Assembly: GCA_054601695.1 (NCBI GenBank)
Contig: BAAHQB010000131.1
Location: forward strand, 456,931 to 520,930
Reading direction: 5' to 3'
Length of the DNA stretch: 64,000 bases
From: Amorphochlora amoebiformis
Lineage: Eukaryota; Cercozoa; Chlorarachniophyceae
The stretch's first letter is position 1. Each line of letters starts with the position of its first letter. This document shows, piece by piece, positions 1-24,306 of the stretch. Below the pieces are notes generated by a model. It saw only the letters and a program-made list of their open reading frames with translations. It did not search any database and was not told the DNA's origin. Both the position numbers and the translations under genes were made by a program.

Positions 1-164
1 CAGATTTACTCGTGTGCGTGTAAAATTCCACAACGCAAATACTATAAAAGAAGTATACACCCATATACATATATATATATATATATATAATATATATTAC
101 ATACTATATGTATATATTCTTGTGTGTGTATTTATGCAAATACACATTTAATTTTATATATAGT

Positions 165-398
165 GTGAATAGATTTACAGATCCGAATAATTTGATGTAT
201 CTACAGATCCGAATGGTGTAATGTATTTACAGTTCCGAATAATATGACGTATTTTACATATCTGATGTATTTATCTGAATAATGTGATGTTATTTATAGA
301 TGCGAATTATATGATGTATTTACAGTTCCGAATAGTATATGATATATTTACAAATCTGAATAATATGATGTATTTATCCGAATATGATGTATTTATAG
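165..398 (+). repeat. Degenerate array of acceptor-junction units before exon 399-443
   Basis: About 26-33 bp degenerate units of the form ATGTATTTACAG + ATCCGAAT + AATATG. At least five have a usable AG followed by a GAA-containing start resembling the true exon start (TTTATAG + ATTCGAAGC at 398/399). The array sits entirely in the intron 3' end and looks like tandem amplification of the acceptor plus the first 7-8 exon bases. Confidence 0.8.
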
Positions 399-444
399 AT
401 TCGAAGCAAAGGACCCACGGGTCATGGCAGTCGATTCATTCAGG

Positions 445-513
<69 letters not shown>

Positions 514-612
514 TATATATGTGTGTGTGTCTGTGTGTGTAGTAAATCCCAATTATCATTTATCCAATATACACAAACATTATACATACATACATACACA
601 ATATATCTATCC

Positions 613-646
<34 letters not shown>

Positions 647-653
647 TTACATG

Positions 654-709
<56 letters not shown>

Positions 710-1976
710 TAAAAATATATATATATATATATATAAACACTCATACATATCTATACATATATATATAAATATATATATATGTATATATATAATACCCACA
801 TATATAAGGAACTGCAATGGAAAAGTTTATTCGAGTCATAAATCACCTTGCACACACACACACACACATATTTATATATTTACATATATATATATATATA
901 TATATATAGATAGATATATATACATCTAGTACACATCTATATAGGGAACCGCAATGGAAAAGCTTATTCGAGCCATAAACCACCTTCTCGCCTTCCGCGA
1001 AGTACAACCCTAACCCTAACCCTAACCCTAACCCTAAGAATCCCTAACCCTAACGTATCCCTAACCCTAACCCTAACCCTAACCCTAATCCTGGCGGATT
1101 AAATGGTCCTAGGTCTAAGAAATGCTGAATAATCTGATCTGAACCCTAACCCTAATTGAAGTCTTTACCCTAACCTAAACCCAAACTCAAGCCCTGACCT
1201 TAGAATATTCCAAAGCCATGATGTTTTATATCGAACCCTAGCCCCAACCTTATAATCGTCAACCCTAACCCTAAGGCATTCTTCCAACCAGCTCGCAACG
1301 CGAATCCTACCCTAACCCTAACCCTAACCCTAACCCTAATTCAAGCCCTAAGCTTTGCCTTAACCCTAGCCTTAACGGAGTATACGAACCCTCGTCTGAA
1401 TTCTTTAATACTACAAACTTAGGAACAGAGGAAAAAACTCCACGAAGGCTGCCGGTAACCCTAACCCTAACCCTAACCCTAACCCTAACCCTAACCCTAA
1501 CCCTAACCCTAACCCTAAACTTCACCCAAATCCTACGCTTAATCCCGAATGTTAAAAGTGACACGTGTGAAGCAAATATTTTAACCCTAAGCCTAGCTTA
1601 AATCCTAACCCGAACACGAACTATTAGCCCAAATTCTAAGGTAGTGATCTAGTATATGTTTATATGTTTCTCAGTTGGAAAACTAATTAGCATATGCATT
1701 CAACGTTATAACATACAAGTATAAAAAATGTATTTTTTAGGTTAATATTGTGTAATTAAATGACTACTTGTAGCGAAACCTAGCCATAGCACTGACCATA
1801 ACCCTTATTTATTATTATTATTATTATTATATTTATATGTATGTGTATATGTATATATGTATATACATGTATATAATACATATATATATATATATATGTT
1901 GTATATATATATGTATATATGTATAACATATGCATATGTAGTACACATGTTATGTACATGAACATATATGTATATC

Positions 1977-2021
<45 letters not shown>

Positions 2022-2988
2022 GTATACATATTATATATATAGAGATATATATATGAATGTATGTACGGATATATATATATATACCCTAACCCTATCCCTT
2101 CCCAGACACGCCCACGCCCTAAAGCTCGGCGATGTCGCAACCGTCAACCTTACGGCTTTGGAAGGAGGGTACCTAACCCTAACCCTAACCCTAACCCTAA
2201 CCCTAACCTTAACCCTAACCCTAACCCTAACCCCAACGCTAACAACACTAACACTAACCCTAATCCTAACTCTAAGCCTAATGCTGACCCTAACATACTA
2301 ATCCTAACCCTAACTCCAAGCCCAATGCTAATAAAACAGTAACCCAAACGCTAAGCCTAAGCCTAAGCCTAAGCCTAATACCACCCTTACTCTAACCCCA
2401 ACGCTATTAACAATAGCCCTAGCTCTAAGCCTAACGCTAACCCTAAGCCTAACGCTAACCCTAAGCCTACGCTAACCCTAAGCTTAAGCCTAAGCCTAAG
2501 CTTAAGCCTAAGCCTAAGCCTAAGCTTAAGCCTAAGCCTAAGCCTAAGCTTAAGCCTAAGCCTAAGCTTAAGCCTAAGCCTAAGCCTAAGCCTAAGCCTA
2601 AGCCTAATATTAAGCCTAATACTAAGCCTAAGCCTAAGCCTAAGCTTAAGCTTAAGCCTAAGCCAAAGCCTAAGCCTAAGCATAATACTAAGCCTAAGCC
2701 TAAGCATAATACTAAGCCTGAGCCCAAGCCTAAGCCTAAGCCTAATATTAAGCCTAATCCTAATACTAAGACTAAGCCTAATATTAAGCCTAAGCCTAAG
2801 CCTAATATTAAGCCTAATACTAAGCCTAATACTAGTGTTCGAGGATCTAATGGAGAGTACAATATCAACGTTATTCCTACTGACGCTATGGCTGGGTTCG
2901 TTATGTATATGTATATATGTATATGTTATATGTATATGTATATGTATATGTGTATGTGTATGTATATGTATATGTATATGTGTATGTG

Positions 2989-3027
<39 letters not shown>

Positions 3028-3070
3028 TTATATGTATATGTATATGTATGTGTATATGTATATGTTATAC

Positions 3071-3108
<38 letters not shown>

Positions 3109-3140
3109 TATATGTATATGTATATGTATATGTGTATGTG

Positions 3141-3179
<39 letters not shown>

Positions 3180-3180
3180 T

Positions 3181-3257
<77 letters not shown>

Positions 3258-3449
3258 TTATATGTATATGTATATTTATATGTATATGTATATGTATGTG
3301 TATATGTATATGTATATGTTTATGTATGTGTATGTGTATGTATGTATGTGTGTATGTATGTTATGTAGATGTATATATATAAATATATATAATATATATA
3401 TACATATAAACATATATGCGTATATATAAATATATTTTTATATATATGT

Positions 3450-3483
<34 letters not shown>

Positions 3484-4053
3484 ACTATCTACAAATTGAA
3501 ACGGACATCTATACTTCACATTATGTTACATTCAGTACACACACATACATACATACAAATTACATACATACACGCATAAAAGCCTATATTACAAGCATAT
3601 CGATATAACCAACATATCAATATATCAATATATATCAATATCCGACATATCAAGGTTTGATATCCGCCTTCCTCCCTCCCTCCCCCTCGACAAATTCGAA
3701 GAAACTGTAACCCTAACCCTAACCCTAACCCTATTCCCTACCCCTAACCCTAACACCACTTCTGTTCCTAACCTAATTCTAGCCCCAGTCTAACCTTAAC
3801 CCTAATTTTGAGTCGCTCGCCTAGCCCTAGCCGTCTAACCATGACATACGGAGCCCTCTCACTCAAGATACAATGCAAACGCAAGCATGACATCTGATGC
3901 GATAGATTGATTGCTCTTAGGATGATAGGCCCGCAGGGCTAGATATTTTGAATAATTAATTTGAATTTTTTATTCTGATGGTTCTAGTCGTGACCTGAAT
4001 AGGAATCCGATTTATGATGTATGCGTATGTGTATATGTATGTTTTTATGGTGT

Positions 4054-4100
<47 letters not shown>

Positions 4101-4169
4101 TATGTATATATATATATACATCCGACATATGTATACTTATACGTAAAATGTATATATGTATGTATATAC

Positions 4170-4203
<34 letters not shown>

Positions 4204-4226
4204 CAATATGTATATATGTATATATG

Positions 4227-4266
<40 letters not shown>

Positions 4267-4367
4267 CATGTATATATATATATGTAAATGTAGATACATT
4301 AGATGAAGATAGATATGAAGATATATGTATATGTATAAATAGATATATGCATGTATACATGCTTACA

Positions 4368-4463
<96 letters not shown>

Positions 4464-4528
4464 TAACATATAGATATACATATATATATGTATATATATA
4501 TATATATATATGAATATACATTTTTATA

Positions 4529-4565
<37 letters not shown>

Positions 4566-4606
4566 TTATATGTACATGTTATATAAGATGAATATACATA
4601 GTATCT

Positions 4607-4644
<38 letters not shown>

Positions 4645-4882
4645 ATATGCGTGTGTGTATATGTGTATAATTATATGTATACTATATATGTATATATGTG
4701 TCTATACATATTATATATACTTATGATATATATATATATATAATGTAGCTCAAGAAATGGACTTCAGAGGAGGGTGTTAGTTACGAGTTTGTTCAGAAGG
4801 TACACACATATACACACACACACACATATATATATTTTATATATACATTTATATGTGTATGTATGTGTTTTGCATGTGATAC

Positions 4883-4913
<31 letters not shown>

Positions 4914-4942
4914 GTATATATGTGTATATATATATATATGTA

Positions 4943-5020
<78 letters not shown>

Positions 5021-5066
5021 CACACACATACACATATACATGCATATACATATATAGATATATACA

Positions 5067-5097
<31 letters not shown>

Positions 5098-5161
5098 ATA
5101 TATGCATATACATGTATATATATATATATGTGTGTCTGTGTTTGGAAAATAATATACTTCC

Positions 5162-5193
<32 letters not shown>

Positions 5194-5302
5194 TTATATA
5201 TATATATATATATATAAATTTATAAAATTTATTATATTTATCCTCACACATATACAATACATATACATAATATATACAGAGTATATATATATATACATAT
5301 AC

Positions 5303-5334
<32 letters not shown>

Positions 5335-5611
5335 TTATTACAATACGTCTGTATCTGTGTATATTATGTGTTCAATATACACTTCCAAAGAACAAATAAT
5401 GTTGGCATACACGTAAGTATTTTGCTCGTAGGTATATGACATATAGACAGATATGTACACACATATATATATATAGAGAAAGATATGTACATATGTACAT
5501 ATAGATATGCATATATGTAATAATACACATGTACATACAGGTCGAGAAGCATAACGTTTCCTCAATCGATCGGTATGTGCATTATATTTTATATATGTAA
5601 TATAAATATAT

Positions 5612-5643
<32 letters not shown>

Positions 5644-5860
5644 TAAAACATATGTGTATTTATGTGTTTATATACACATATATATATATACATATACATA
5701 TCTGAATATACATATATACATACATAAATATGTGCGTACGTGTTTCTAAATATAATATACTTCATATGTATGTATGCATGTATATGCGTATATGTGTATA
5801 TGTGTGTGTTTGTGTACATTATCAAATTTATAATCACATAAATGTAGATAAAATTGTATG

Positions 5861-5892
<32 letters not shown>

Positions 5893-6242
5893 GATATATA
5901 TATACACATACATACATATGTATATATAAATACATAAATATATATATATATGTATATATGTACATATGAATATATGCATATATATAGTATATATAGACAT
6001 ATATACCATATGTATACATATACATATATATATGTATATGTATATGTATGTATATATAAAGCCAAACTTAAGTCTGCAGAGACTGACATAGAATAAATAT
6101 ATATATGAATATATGTGTATGTAATATACACATATGTATATATATGTATGTATATGTATATTATATAATGTAATAACACTACCGACAAATCAAAACATGA
6201 GGAAATAAAACTGAGTTCTCCAAACACTTAAATGTATGTGTA

Positions 6243-6296
<54 letters not shown>

Positions 6297-6674
6297 TGTA
6301 TGTACCTCACATTGAAACTTAATGAAATGAACTTAGTTCTCCTAACATTGTTAGCTCTCCTAACAATGTTAGTTCTCCTAACATTGTTAGTTCTCCTAAC
6401 AATGTTAGTTCTCCTAACAATGTTAGTTCTCCTAACAATGTTAGTTCTCCTAACAATGTTATTTCTCCTAACAATGTTAGTTCTCCTAACAATGTTAGTT
6501 CTCCTAACAATGTTAGTTCTCCTAACAATGTTAGTTCTCCTAACAATGTTAGTTCTCCTGACAATGTTAGTTCTCCTAACAATGTTAGTTCTCCTAACAA
6601 TTAGCAAGGAATCGCCGTTCTGGGGAGCATTTCAGGACTGTTTGGAGGTTTGTGATCAGAACCTATACATACAC

Positions 6675-6724
<50 letters not shown>

Positions 6725-8627
6725 GTATGTATGTATGTAGTTTATATATACATATATATATATATATATACATCCATATACATAACATGTATATATATAT
6801 ATATGTATGTATATATCAATATTATATATATATATATATATATAAATATATATGTGCGTGTAACATACACACATACATGTAAATAAAAATATATGTATAT
6901 AACTACATAACATACATATATATATATATACATAACGATCTCATCAGAATGACCTAAAAATCAAGCTTGAAACCGAAATATTCCCGGCCGGTACTGACGG
7001 GCGGTACATGCGAGCCTGCGGTAGCCCCAACCCTAACCCTAATCCCAGCCCCCCAACACTAACCTCTAACGCTAACCCTAACCCTAACCGTAGCACTCAC
7101 GTGAGCTCTAACACGAACCCTAACCCTAACCCTAACCCTAACCCTAACCCTAACCCTACCTCGCACTAGTCCTAATAAATCTGAACTAAACCCAAACCCT
7201 AACCTTAACTTACACTCTTTTAACAGTAACTTACATCTAACCCTAATGCTAACCCTAATGCTAACCCTAAACCTAACCCTAACCCTAACCCAAAACCTAA
7301 CCCTAAACCTCACTCTAACCGCTAACCCTAACCCTAACCTAACCCTAACCCCAATCTGACTCCACAAGCCTTGCCGCCAACCCTAAGGCAACCCGAGCCT
7401 AACCCTAATGCCAACCCTAACCCAACCTCAACCCTAGCCGAATTTTAACCCCTAACTAACCCCCTAATCCTAACCCAAACTGTAGAACTAACCCAACCTT
7501 GACCGTAATCTTAAACCACAATCGCAAACATTCACCGAACCTTAACCCTACTCAAACTTTTGGAAAAAAAAAACACCTTAAAAAAGACAAATTGCTCTGA
7601 AAATATATATCCTAAAACTCTCCTAACATTAACCCAAGTTAACCTTTCCCCCCCCGGGCCTGCGCATAGCTATAAATAGCCCTATTGCTAATCTAGCCGA
7701 ACCCGACCTTAACCTAACCCTAAAACTAACCCAACCCCTAACCCCTAACCCAAATGGGGTTAGTTAGGGTTAGTTATGTTTTAAGGCTAAGGTTAGGTTA
7801 GGCTAGGGTTACGGATAGGATTATCATTAGGGTTAGGTAAGGGTTAAGGTTACTTATTATTATGCTTAGGGTTAGGGTTAGGTCTGAATTAGGGTTAGCA
7901 TTAGGGTTAGGGTTAGTTAGGGTTATGTTCAGGGCTAAGTTTGGGAAAGGGCTATGGTGAGGGTTAAGCATTAGGGTTAGATAGGGTTAGCATTAGGGTT
8001 GGTTAGGGTTAGCTAAGGTGATGTCTAAAAGCTTGGATTAGGGCTATGGTTAGGGTTAACCCCTAACCCTAACTAACCCTTAACCCTAAACCTAACCCTA
8101 ACTAACCCTAATGCTAACCCTAACCCAACATAACCCTGTCTAAGCTTAATGCTAACCCTAACTAGGGATTAGCATTAGGCTTAGGGTTACTTAAGGTTAA
8201 CATTAGGGTTAGTTTGGGTTATGTTAGGTTAGCTGTCTGGTTAGGATTAGGCACTGTTATGTTAGGGTTAGGAGGGTTAACCTTAACCCTAACTCCAACA
8301 TAATCCTAACCCTAAGCACAACCCTAATGAAGCCTACTATTAATCAAGAACAACCCCTAATTACGCCTAATTCTAACCCTAACATAACCCTAACCAAAGC
8401 TAATTTTACCTAAACCGCAGACCTAACCCAACTTAATCCTAACACTAAATAGAATGGTAGTAAACGAGATGCTAACCCTAAGTAGGTCGAATGCTAACCG
8501 TAATATAATCCTAATGGTGACCCTAATGGTAACCCTAATGGTGATAATAATGGTGACCCGAATGTTATAATAGGGCTTCCTGTGTATGGGTTTTCTCCTA
8601 TGTCTAATACTAAGGTATAGATGCGTA

Positions 8628-8660
<33 letters not shown>

Positions 8661-8671
8661 TATGGGTATAT

Positions 8672-8722
<51 letters not shown>

Positions 8723-8791
8723 AATATATATTTCTATATTTATATGCATATGTATGTGTATATATATGTATATATATTGCAACATTTTATG

Positions 8792-8827
<36 letters not shown>

Positions 8828-9014
8828 TATATATAGATGCATATATATATATATACATAAATATCTAAATTGTGTGTGTACATGTATATACATATATATA
8901 TATATATATGTATAAAGTCTACAAAATCACATGTACAATCTCAAATATACATATGTGTATATATGCAAATATTTACTCCTTATATACACATATTATATCC
9001 ATACCTATATATAG

Positions 9015-9056
<42 letters not shown>

Positions 9057-9120
9057 TTGAAATAGATCATGCTCCACGACCACAACGAAGCTCTCTCTGC
9101 AAGGTATTTTATGTATATAT

Positions 9121-9157
<37 letters not shown>

Positions 9158-9185
9158 CTGCAAGGTATTTTATGTATGTATGTAA

Positions 9186-9226
<41 letters not shown>

Positions 9227-9560
9227 TATATGTATATTATACATATATTATACGTACATAGTGTACATATATACATATATATATATATATATATAACTTT
9301 AAATAACTATACAATATAAATGTATATGTACATACATACGTATATACAAACATATGTATATATATTATGTACTATACATACACACATAAAATTAATATGT
9401 GTACATTCAATACACGTATATATGCACATATACATATATATAAATATGCATATACTGTGAAATATATATACTTATGTACATAGACATATGTGTATGTACA
9501 CATACATACATAGATATACAGATATGGTGATATATATAAACCCACGCAAAATATATACAT

Positions 9561-9600
<40 letters not shown>

Positions 9601-9678
9601 CGTACATAATATACATCTATACATGTAGTGTGACTGTACATGCAGATGCACAATAAATATATATATATATATATATAT

Positions 9679-9735
<57 letters not shown>

Positions 9736-9882
9736 TAACGTATATAAATACTACATATAGACATATATATATATATACACTCTAACAAAATCCTATATTC
9801 CAGCACCTACATGGAAGGAATTAAGGTATACGAAGCCCTCATTCCAGCTCTTGCAAACGTCCCAAAGACCATGCACCCCTAG
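399..9882 (+). CDS. ACY1: Aminoacylase-1 (M20 family), C-terminal part, 13 exons
   Basis: Cytosolic zinc enzyme that hydrolyses N-acyl-L-amino acids. Exons: 399-443, 945-1001, 1423-1454, 2106-2168, 2836-2895, 3655-3706, 4749-4799, 5541-5572, 6605-6647, 6948-7020, 8574-8614, 9066-9103, 9804-9882 (stop TAG). Together they give 221 residues with every junction in frame. The order of motifs matches the animal enzyme: GPTGHGSRF (the GHAS region of the dimerisation lid, which supplies a catalytic His), [75 protein letters not shown], and [10 protein letters not shown] with the conserved zinc-ligand His, then [13 protein letters not shown]. The N-terminal half must lie left of the window. A reading that ran exon 945-1001 on to a stop in the telomere repeat was rejected, because GAA followed by GTACAA is the donor that restores the family sequence. 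Introns carry telomeric and TA repeats. Confidence 0.92.
808..851 (+). pseudogene. Truncated upstream copy of ACY1 exon 945-1001
   Basis: Carries an AAG acceptor-like end followed by a diverged copy of the first 13-14 codons of the real exon ([11 protein letters not shown] versus [11 protein letters not shown]), then breaks into (CA)n. It keeps the 3' splice-site edge and lacks the downstream half and donor. Separated from the real exon by (TA)n. Confidence 0.8.
1002..1520 (+). repeat. Telomeric CCCTAA arrays inside two ACY1 introns
   Basis: Runs of CCCTAA at about 1007-1090, 1255-1343 and 1455-1520, mixed with degenerate copies. The first starts four bases inside the intron at 1002 (GTACAACCCTAACC). 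The second major one starts at the donor at 1455 (GTAACCCTAACC). Orientation is CCCTAA on the coding strand. Confidence 0.9.
2169..2835 (+). repeat. Intron made almost entirely of telomere-like repeats
   Basis: From the donor (GTACCTAACCC at 2169) to the acceptor (CCTAATACTAG at 2825-2835) this 667-bp intron is CCCTAA grading into the variant CCTAAG (about 2345-2830) with occasional CCTAATA. No TA microsatellite is present. The acceptor itself reads as a one-base variant of the repeat. Confidence 0.9.
2901..3380. repeat. (TATATG)n-type hexamer array
   Basis: A long near-pure array of TATATG/TATGTA with TGTATG interruptions, in the ACY1 intron that follows exon 2836-2895. Its long open frames (YVYV and ICIC patterns) are repeat translations, not genes. 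Confidence 0.9.
3707..3860 (+). repeat. Telomeric repeat starting at an ACY1 donor
   Basis: The donor after exon 3655-3706 reads GTAACCCTAACCC and continues as CCCTAA copies to about 3750, followed by degenerate copies to about 3840. Confidence 0.88.
6341..6604 (+). repeat. 18-bp minisatellite of complete 3' splice-site modules
   Basis: About 14 copies of an 18-bp unit reading TTCTCCTAACAATGTTAG, ending at the acceptor of ACY1 exon 6605-6647 (CTCCTAACAATTAG). Each unit contains a short pyrimidine stretch, a CTAAC branch-point-like core and a terminal TTAG. It lies in the intron, so the two long frames through it (LLTM and GELT patterns) are repeat translations. Confidence 0.9.
7021..8573 (+). 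repeat. 1.55-kb ACY1 intron of degenerate telomeric repeats, both orientations
   Basis: Begins at the donor (GTAGCCCCAACCCTAACC) after exon 6948-7020. About 7021-7760 is CCCTAA-oriented. Much of 7750-8280 is inverted (TTAGGG), then CCCTAA-like again to the acceptor before exon 8574-8614. Many units are degraded (AACCCAACC, GCTAACCC). The inverted blocks could fold into a large hairpin. Confidence 0.85.
9159..9181 (+). pseudogene. Copy of the donor edge of ACY1 exon 9066-9103
   Basis: CTGCAAG + GTATTTTATGTA at the end of the exon (9098-9115) is repeated as CTGCAAGGTATTTTATGTA at about 9159-9177, after a TA tract. Only the last exon bases plus donor are copied. Confidence 0.75.
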
Positions 9883-10586
9883 TTTGTGTAGCTAGTGCTA
9901 GTAGTGTCTCAACTGAGTCTTAGAGCTAGCAGCCTAGCACCGTAAGCGTCGGCCGAAGGCGAATATCTACACTATCCCTAACGACTAGACGATGCACGTA
10001 GGACTAAGTCTACACTAGTATCTTTCAGTGGCGTTCAATTTCTGTACCATTGTTCACGAGCTGCATTTACTATGATTTATCAGTCCATCAGGTGGTGTTC
10101 ATACGTACATTTTCTAGATTATATACACTCTAGAATTCTGCTTGCAATCCGAGTACAGCTAGTAGAGGCCTTTATCTAGATACTAGAGATACTAGAGATA
10201 CAATTCAGGACTGGAGCCCTGGATATCGGACCATGTATGATTATCTAGATTATGACATGAATCAATTAAACTTGCAACTGATTCAGATATTCGGCTAACT
10301 ACTAACAATTACTAGTAACCCGTGACTCGGCATTGGATTTTTACGAGAATCAATCATAGAATCAGCTCTAGCATCAGCTATACATCAGCTATAGCATCAG
10401 CTATACATCAGCTATAGCATCAGCTATACATCAGCTATCGCATCAGCTGTAGCATCAGCTATAGCATCAGCTGTAGCATCAGCTATACATTAGCTATAGC
10501 ATCAGCTATACATCAGCTATAGCATCAGCTATACATCAGCTATAGCATCAGCTATACATCAGCTATAGCATCAGCTGTAGCATCAG
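9883..10586. other. Intergenic: CTAG-rich DNA, then a CAGCTA minisatellite
   Basis: Between the convergent ACY1 and lumen-protein genes. 9884-10350 is not TA-repetitive and is rich in CTAG words (gctagtgctag, tctagatactagagatactag). 10366-10586 is a minisatellite of GCATCAGCTATA and ACATCAGCTATA units, about 12-13 bp each. I see no gene here. Confidence 0.8.

Positions 10587-10592
<6 letters not shown>
10366..10592. repeat. CAGCTA minisatellite touching the 3' end of the lumen-protein gene
   Basis: Roughly 17 alternating 11-13 bp units with core ATCAGCTATAGC or ATCAGCTATAC. The last unit (ATCAGTTATAGC) contains the TAA stop (10587-10589) of the minus-strand gene, so the repeat overlaps the end of the coding sequence. 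Confidence 0.8.
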
Positions 10593-18727
<8,135 letters not shown>

Positions 18728-18877
18728 ATCTTATTTGTGATAACTTTTCGGCTCAAAAGAAAAACTCGCGTACTAAGTGGCGGGGTGTGATCTATCGTGG
18801 CTGGAAGTAATGGCAGAAGCAAAGAATGTAGGCGCGAATCTACGTTATTAAACCTACATAATTATGAGACTGACTAG
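18728..18877. promoter_or_regulatory. Short bidirectional promoter region
   Basis: 150 bp separate the predicted start of the minus-strand lumen gene (18727) from the plus-strand R-SNARE start (18878). It is free of TA microsatellite, unlike neighbouring spacers. I see no confident TATA box; the assignment rests on the divergent arrangement alone. Confidence 0.5.
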
Positions 18878-22208
<3,331 letters not shown>

Positions 22209-23556
22209 CCAGTCGCTGGACTAACCGCTCTACCATCATAGAAATTCAAAATTACTGTATACTTCTGAATGGTGGTTTAAGAGTACGGTTTTTTCTCTTC
22301 AGAAGTTGAATTTTGAAGTATTTCAACCGGGTTGTTGCTGGCTAATCTACGGGTTGAATTAAGCTAGATTTACAATAGCTTAGCTTGCAGCCTTGACAGG
22401 AAAACTTCGAACTTCACAACTTTACAACAATTATCAAGAGATTATCATTTAGGAATGAGTCTAGAACTGGCTAAAATCTATCACAGATAATCTCTAGATT
22501 CTACAAAGCTAGATATATGAGTAGAGTACATATACTAGATATACCTAGATACTCCAGTCAACTAGAGATACTTATTCTAGTTATTCTGTACTACAATTGT
22601 CTAGATTGTAGACTAGCGCTAGACTAGGTCTACAGACTTAGTACGGATAGTCTAGCTAGTCTAGTAGTACTAGTAAGTTAATAGTTCTAGCTAGCTAGAC
22701 TACTCTAGTACTGACTAACTAGTTTAGCTATAGAAGTCTAGATAGTGCTAGAGTGGTGGACCACTGGTGGTACTACTAGTATCTAGCTAGACAAGACTAG
22801 TCTCTAGACTCTAGCTCTAGACTAGCTAGATGGTACGCTGGTAGTATAATCTAGATAATGTATCTGTACAATATCATGCCGTATGCGTGCTCATATAGCC
22901 TCAGTGATTATACTAGTTGTATGTATACTATAGAAGTAGATGATACTAGGATAGCACCTACACATATCTAGATTGTGATACGTACGATACGTACTAGACG
23001 TATGTCTAGTATGTACGTACGTATATTGCGGCGTACCTGTGCGCAATGCGCATGCTGCGCTGTAATAGTTATAGTACGTACGCACGCGTAACTAGCGTAG
23101 TGATACGTACGTAACTCGTTGCTAGTACCTAGAGTACTAGTAACTAGAGTAGTCTCTCTAGTCTCTAGAGTCTCTAGAGTCTAACTAGTAGATCTAGATC
23201 GAGTCTACTCTCTCTGGACTCGATATCTGGAGTAGATTTAGTGTATCTAGTATATGTAGCGTATCTTATTGGTGACATATCAGTAAATAGTTACTAAATA
23301 CACATAACTCTAGAAGTATCCTGTTACTCGTTCTTAGACGTTACTAGGTTATATAGATATCTGCTAGATCTATCTTTTCTAAAAATTCTTCACGCGTGTC
23401 GTTGATATATATAAACAAAATAACCGCAGATAGTCTTCGATAGTAGCTCGAGTCGCCGTACACTAACACTAGTAACATTTATAATCTAATGTTAATTAAT
23501 GCTTAAGACACACTCCCCGGATCCTGTCCCTGGCCCAAATCGACTAATCAACAGGA
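22209..23556. other. Intergenic region between convergent genes, CTAG-rich
   Basis: The 3' side of the R-SNARE gene and of the DUF1336 gene. From about 22480 to 23260 the sequence is saturated with CTAG-containing words (tctagat, actagtc, gctagac) and other short palindromes (GTACGTAC, GCGCATGCGC). No coding potential was seen. Confidence 0.75.
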
Positions 23557-23739
23557 TCAAAACACAGTAGGTTCACTATTCTGTCTCTTTAAATCTCTGT
23601 TTGAGAAATCGTCCTCAGGCTCTGGACCCCCAGTCTCCTGTGGACTCGGAACTTCGTTCGCAGGCTCTCGGACCTTCAAAGGAGGTATCTTCGAGAGGTC
23701 CACCTTTATATATGTATATATATATATATATATATGCAT

Positions 23740-23793
<54 letters not shown>

Positions 23794-23833
23794 CATACAT
23801 ATTATCCTGGTGTACATACATACATACATATTA

Positions 23834-23874
<41 letters not shown>

Positions 23875-24180
23875 TAAATATGTATGTAAATAATAAAATA
23901 ACACATTGTAATACAACACTAGCAACGCCATAATAAAATTTAATACTTATTCACTAAATGATCCATATGTGAACATACGTTATTAAACAAAAAATTAGAA
24001 AAAAAGAAAAATGCATAAGTGAACATACGTTATTAAGCAAAAAATTAGAAAAAAAAAGAGTGACTCACGTGATGAAACCGCACAGCACCAAGCATGACCT
24101 CAGGCAGTTCCTTCTCCTCTCGACCCTCAATCAGGAACCCCAAATCAACCTTATACATATATATATATATATATTGTTGT

Positions 24181-24217
<37 letters not shown>

Positions 24218-24253
24218 CGCATAGCTACATGTATATGTATATGCATGTGCATA

Positions 24254-24306
<53 letters not shown>

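Noticed and set aside
945-1013. Aminoacylase exon ending in a stop codon supplied by the telomere repeat (AFREVQP-stop)
   Set aside because: A donor at GAA+GTACAA followed by exon 1423-1454 restores the family sequence in frame, so read-through into the repeat is unnecessary.
1000-3860. A true chromosome end
   Set aside because: The CCCTAA blocks are internal, degenerate, in several places and lie inside introns of a recognisable gene.
6294-6740. 148-codon LLTM-repeat frame and antisense IVRRTN repeat frame
   Set aside because: 18-bp minisatellite in an intron; only 6605-6647 is coding (aminoacylase).
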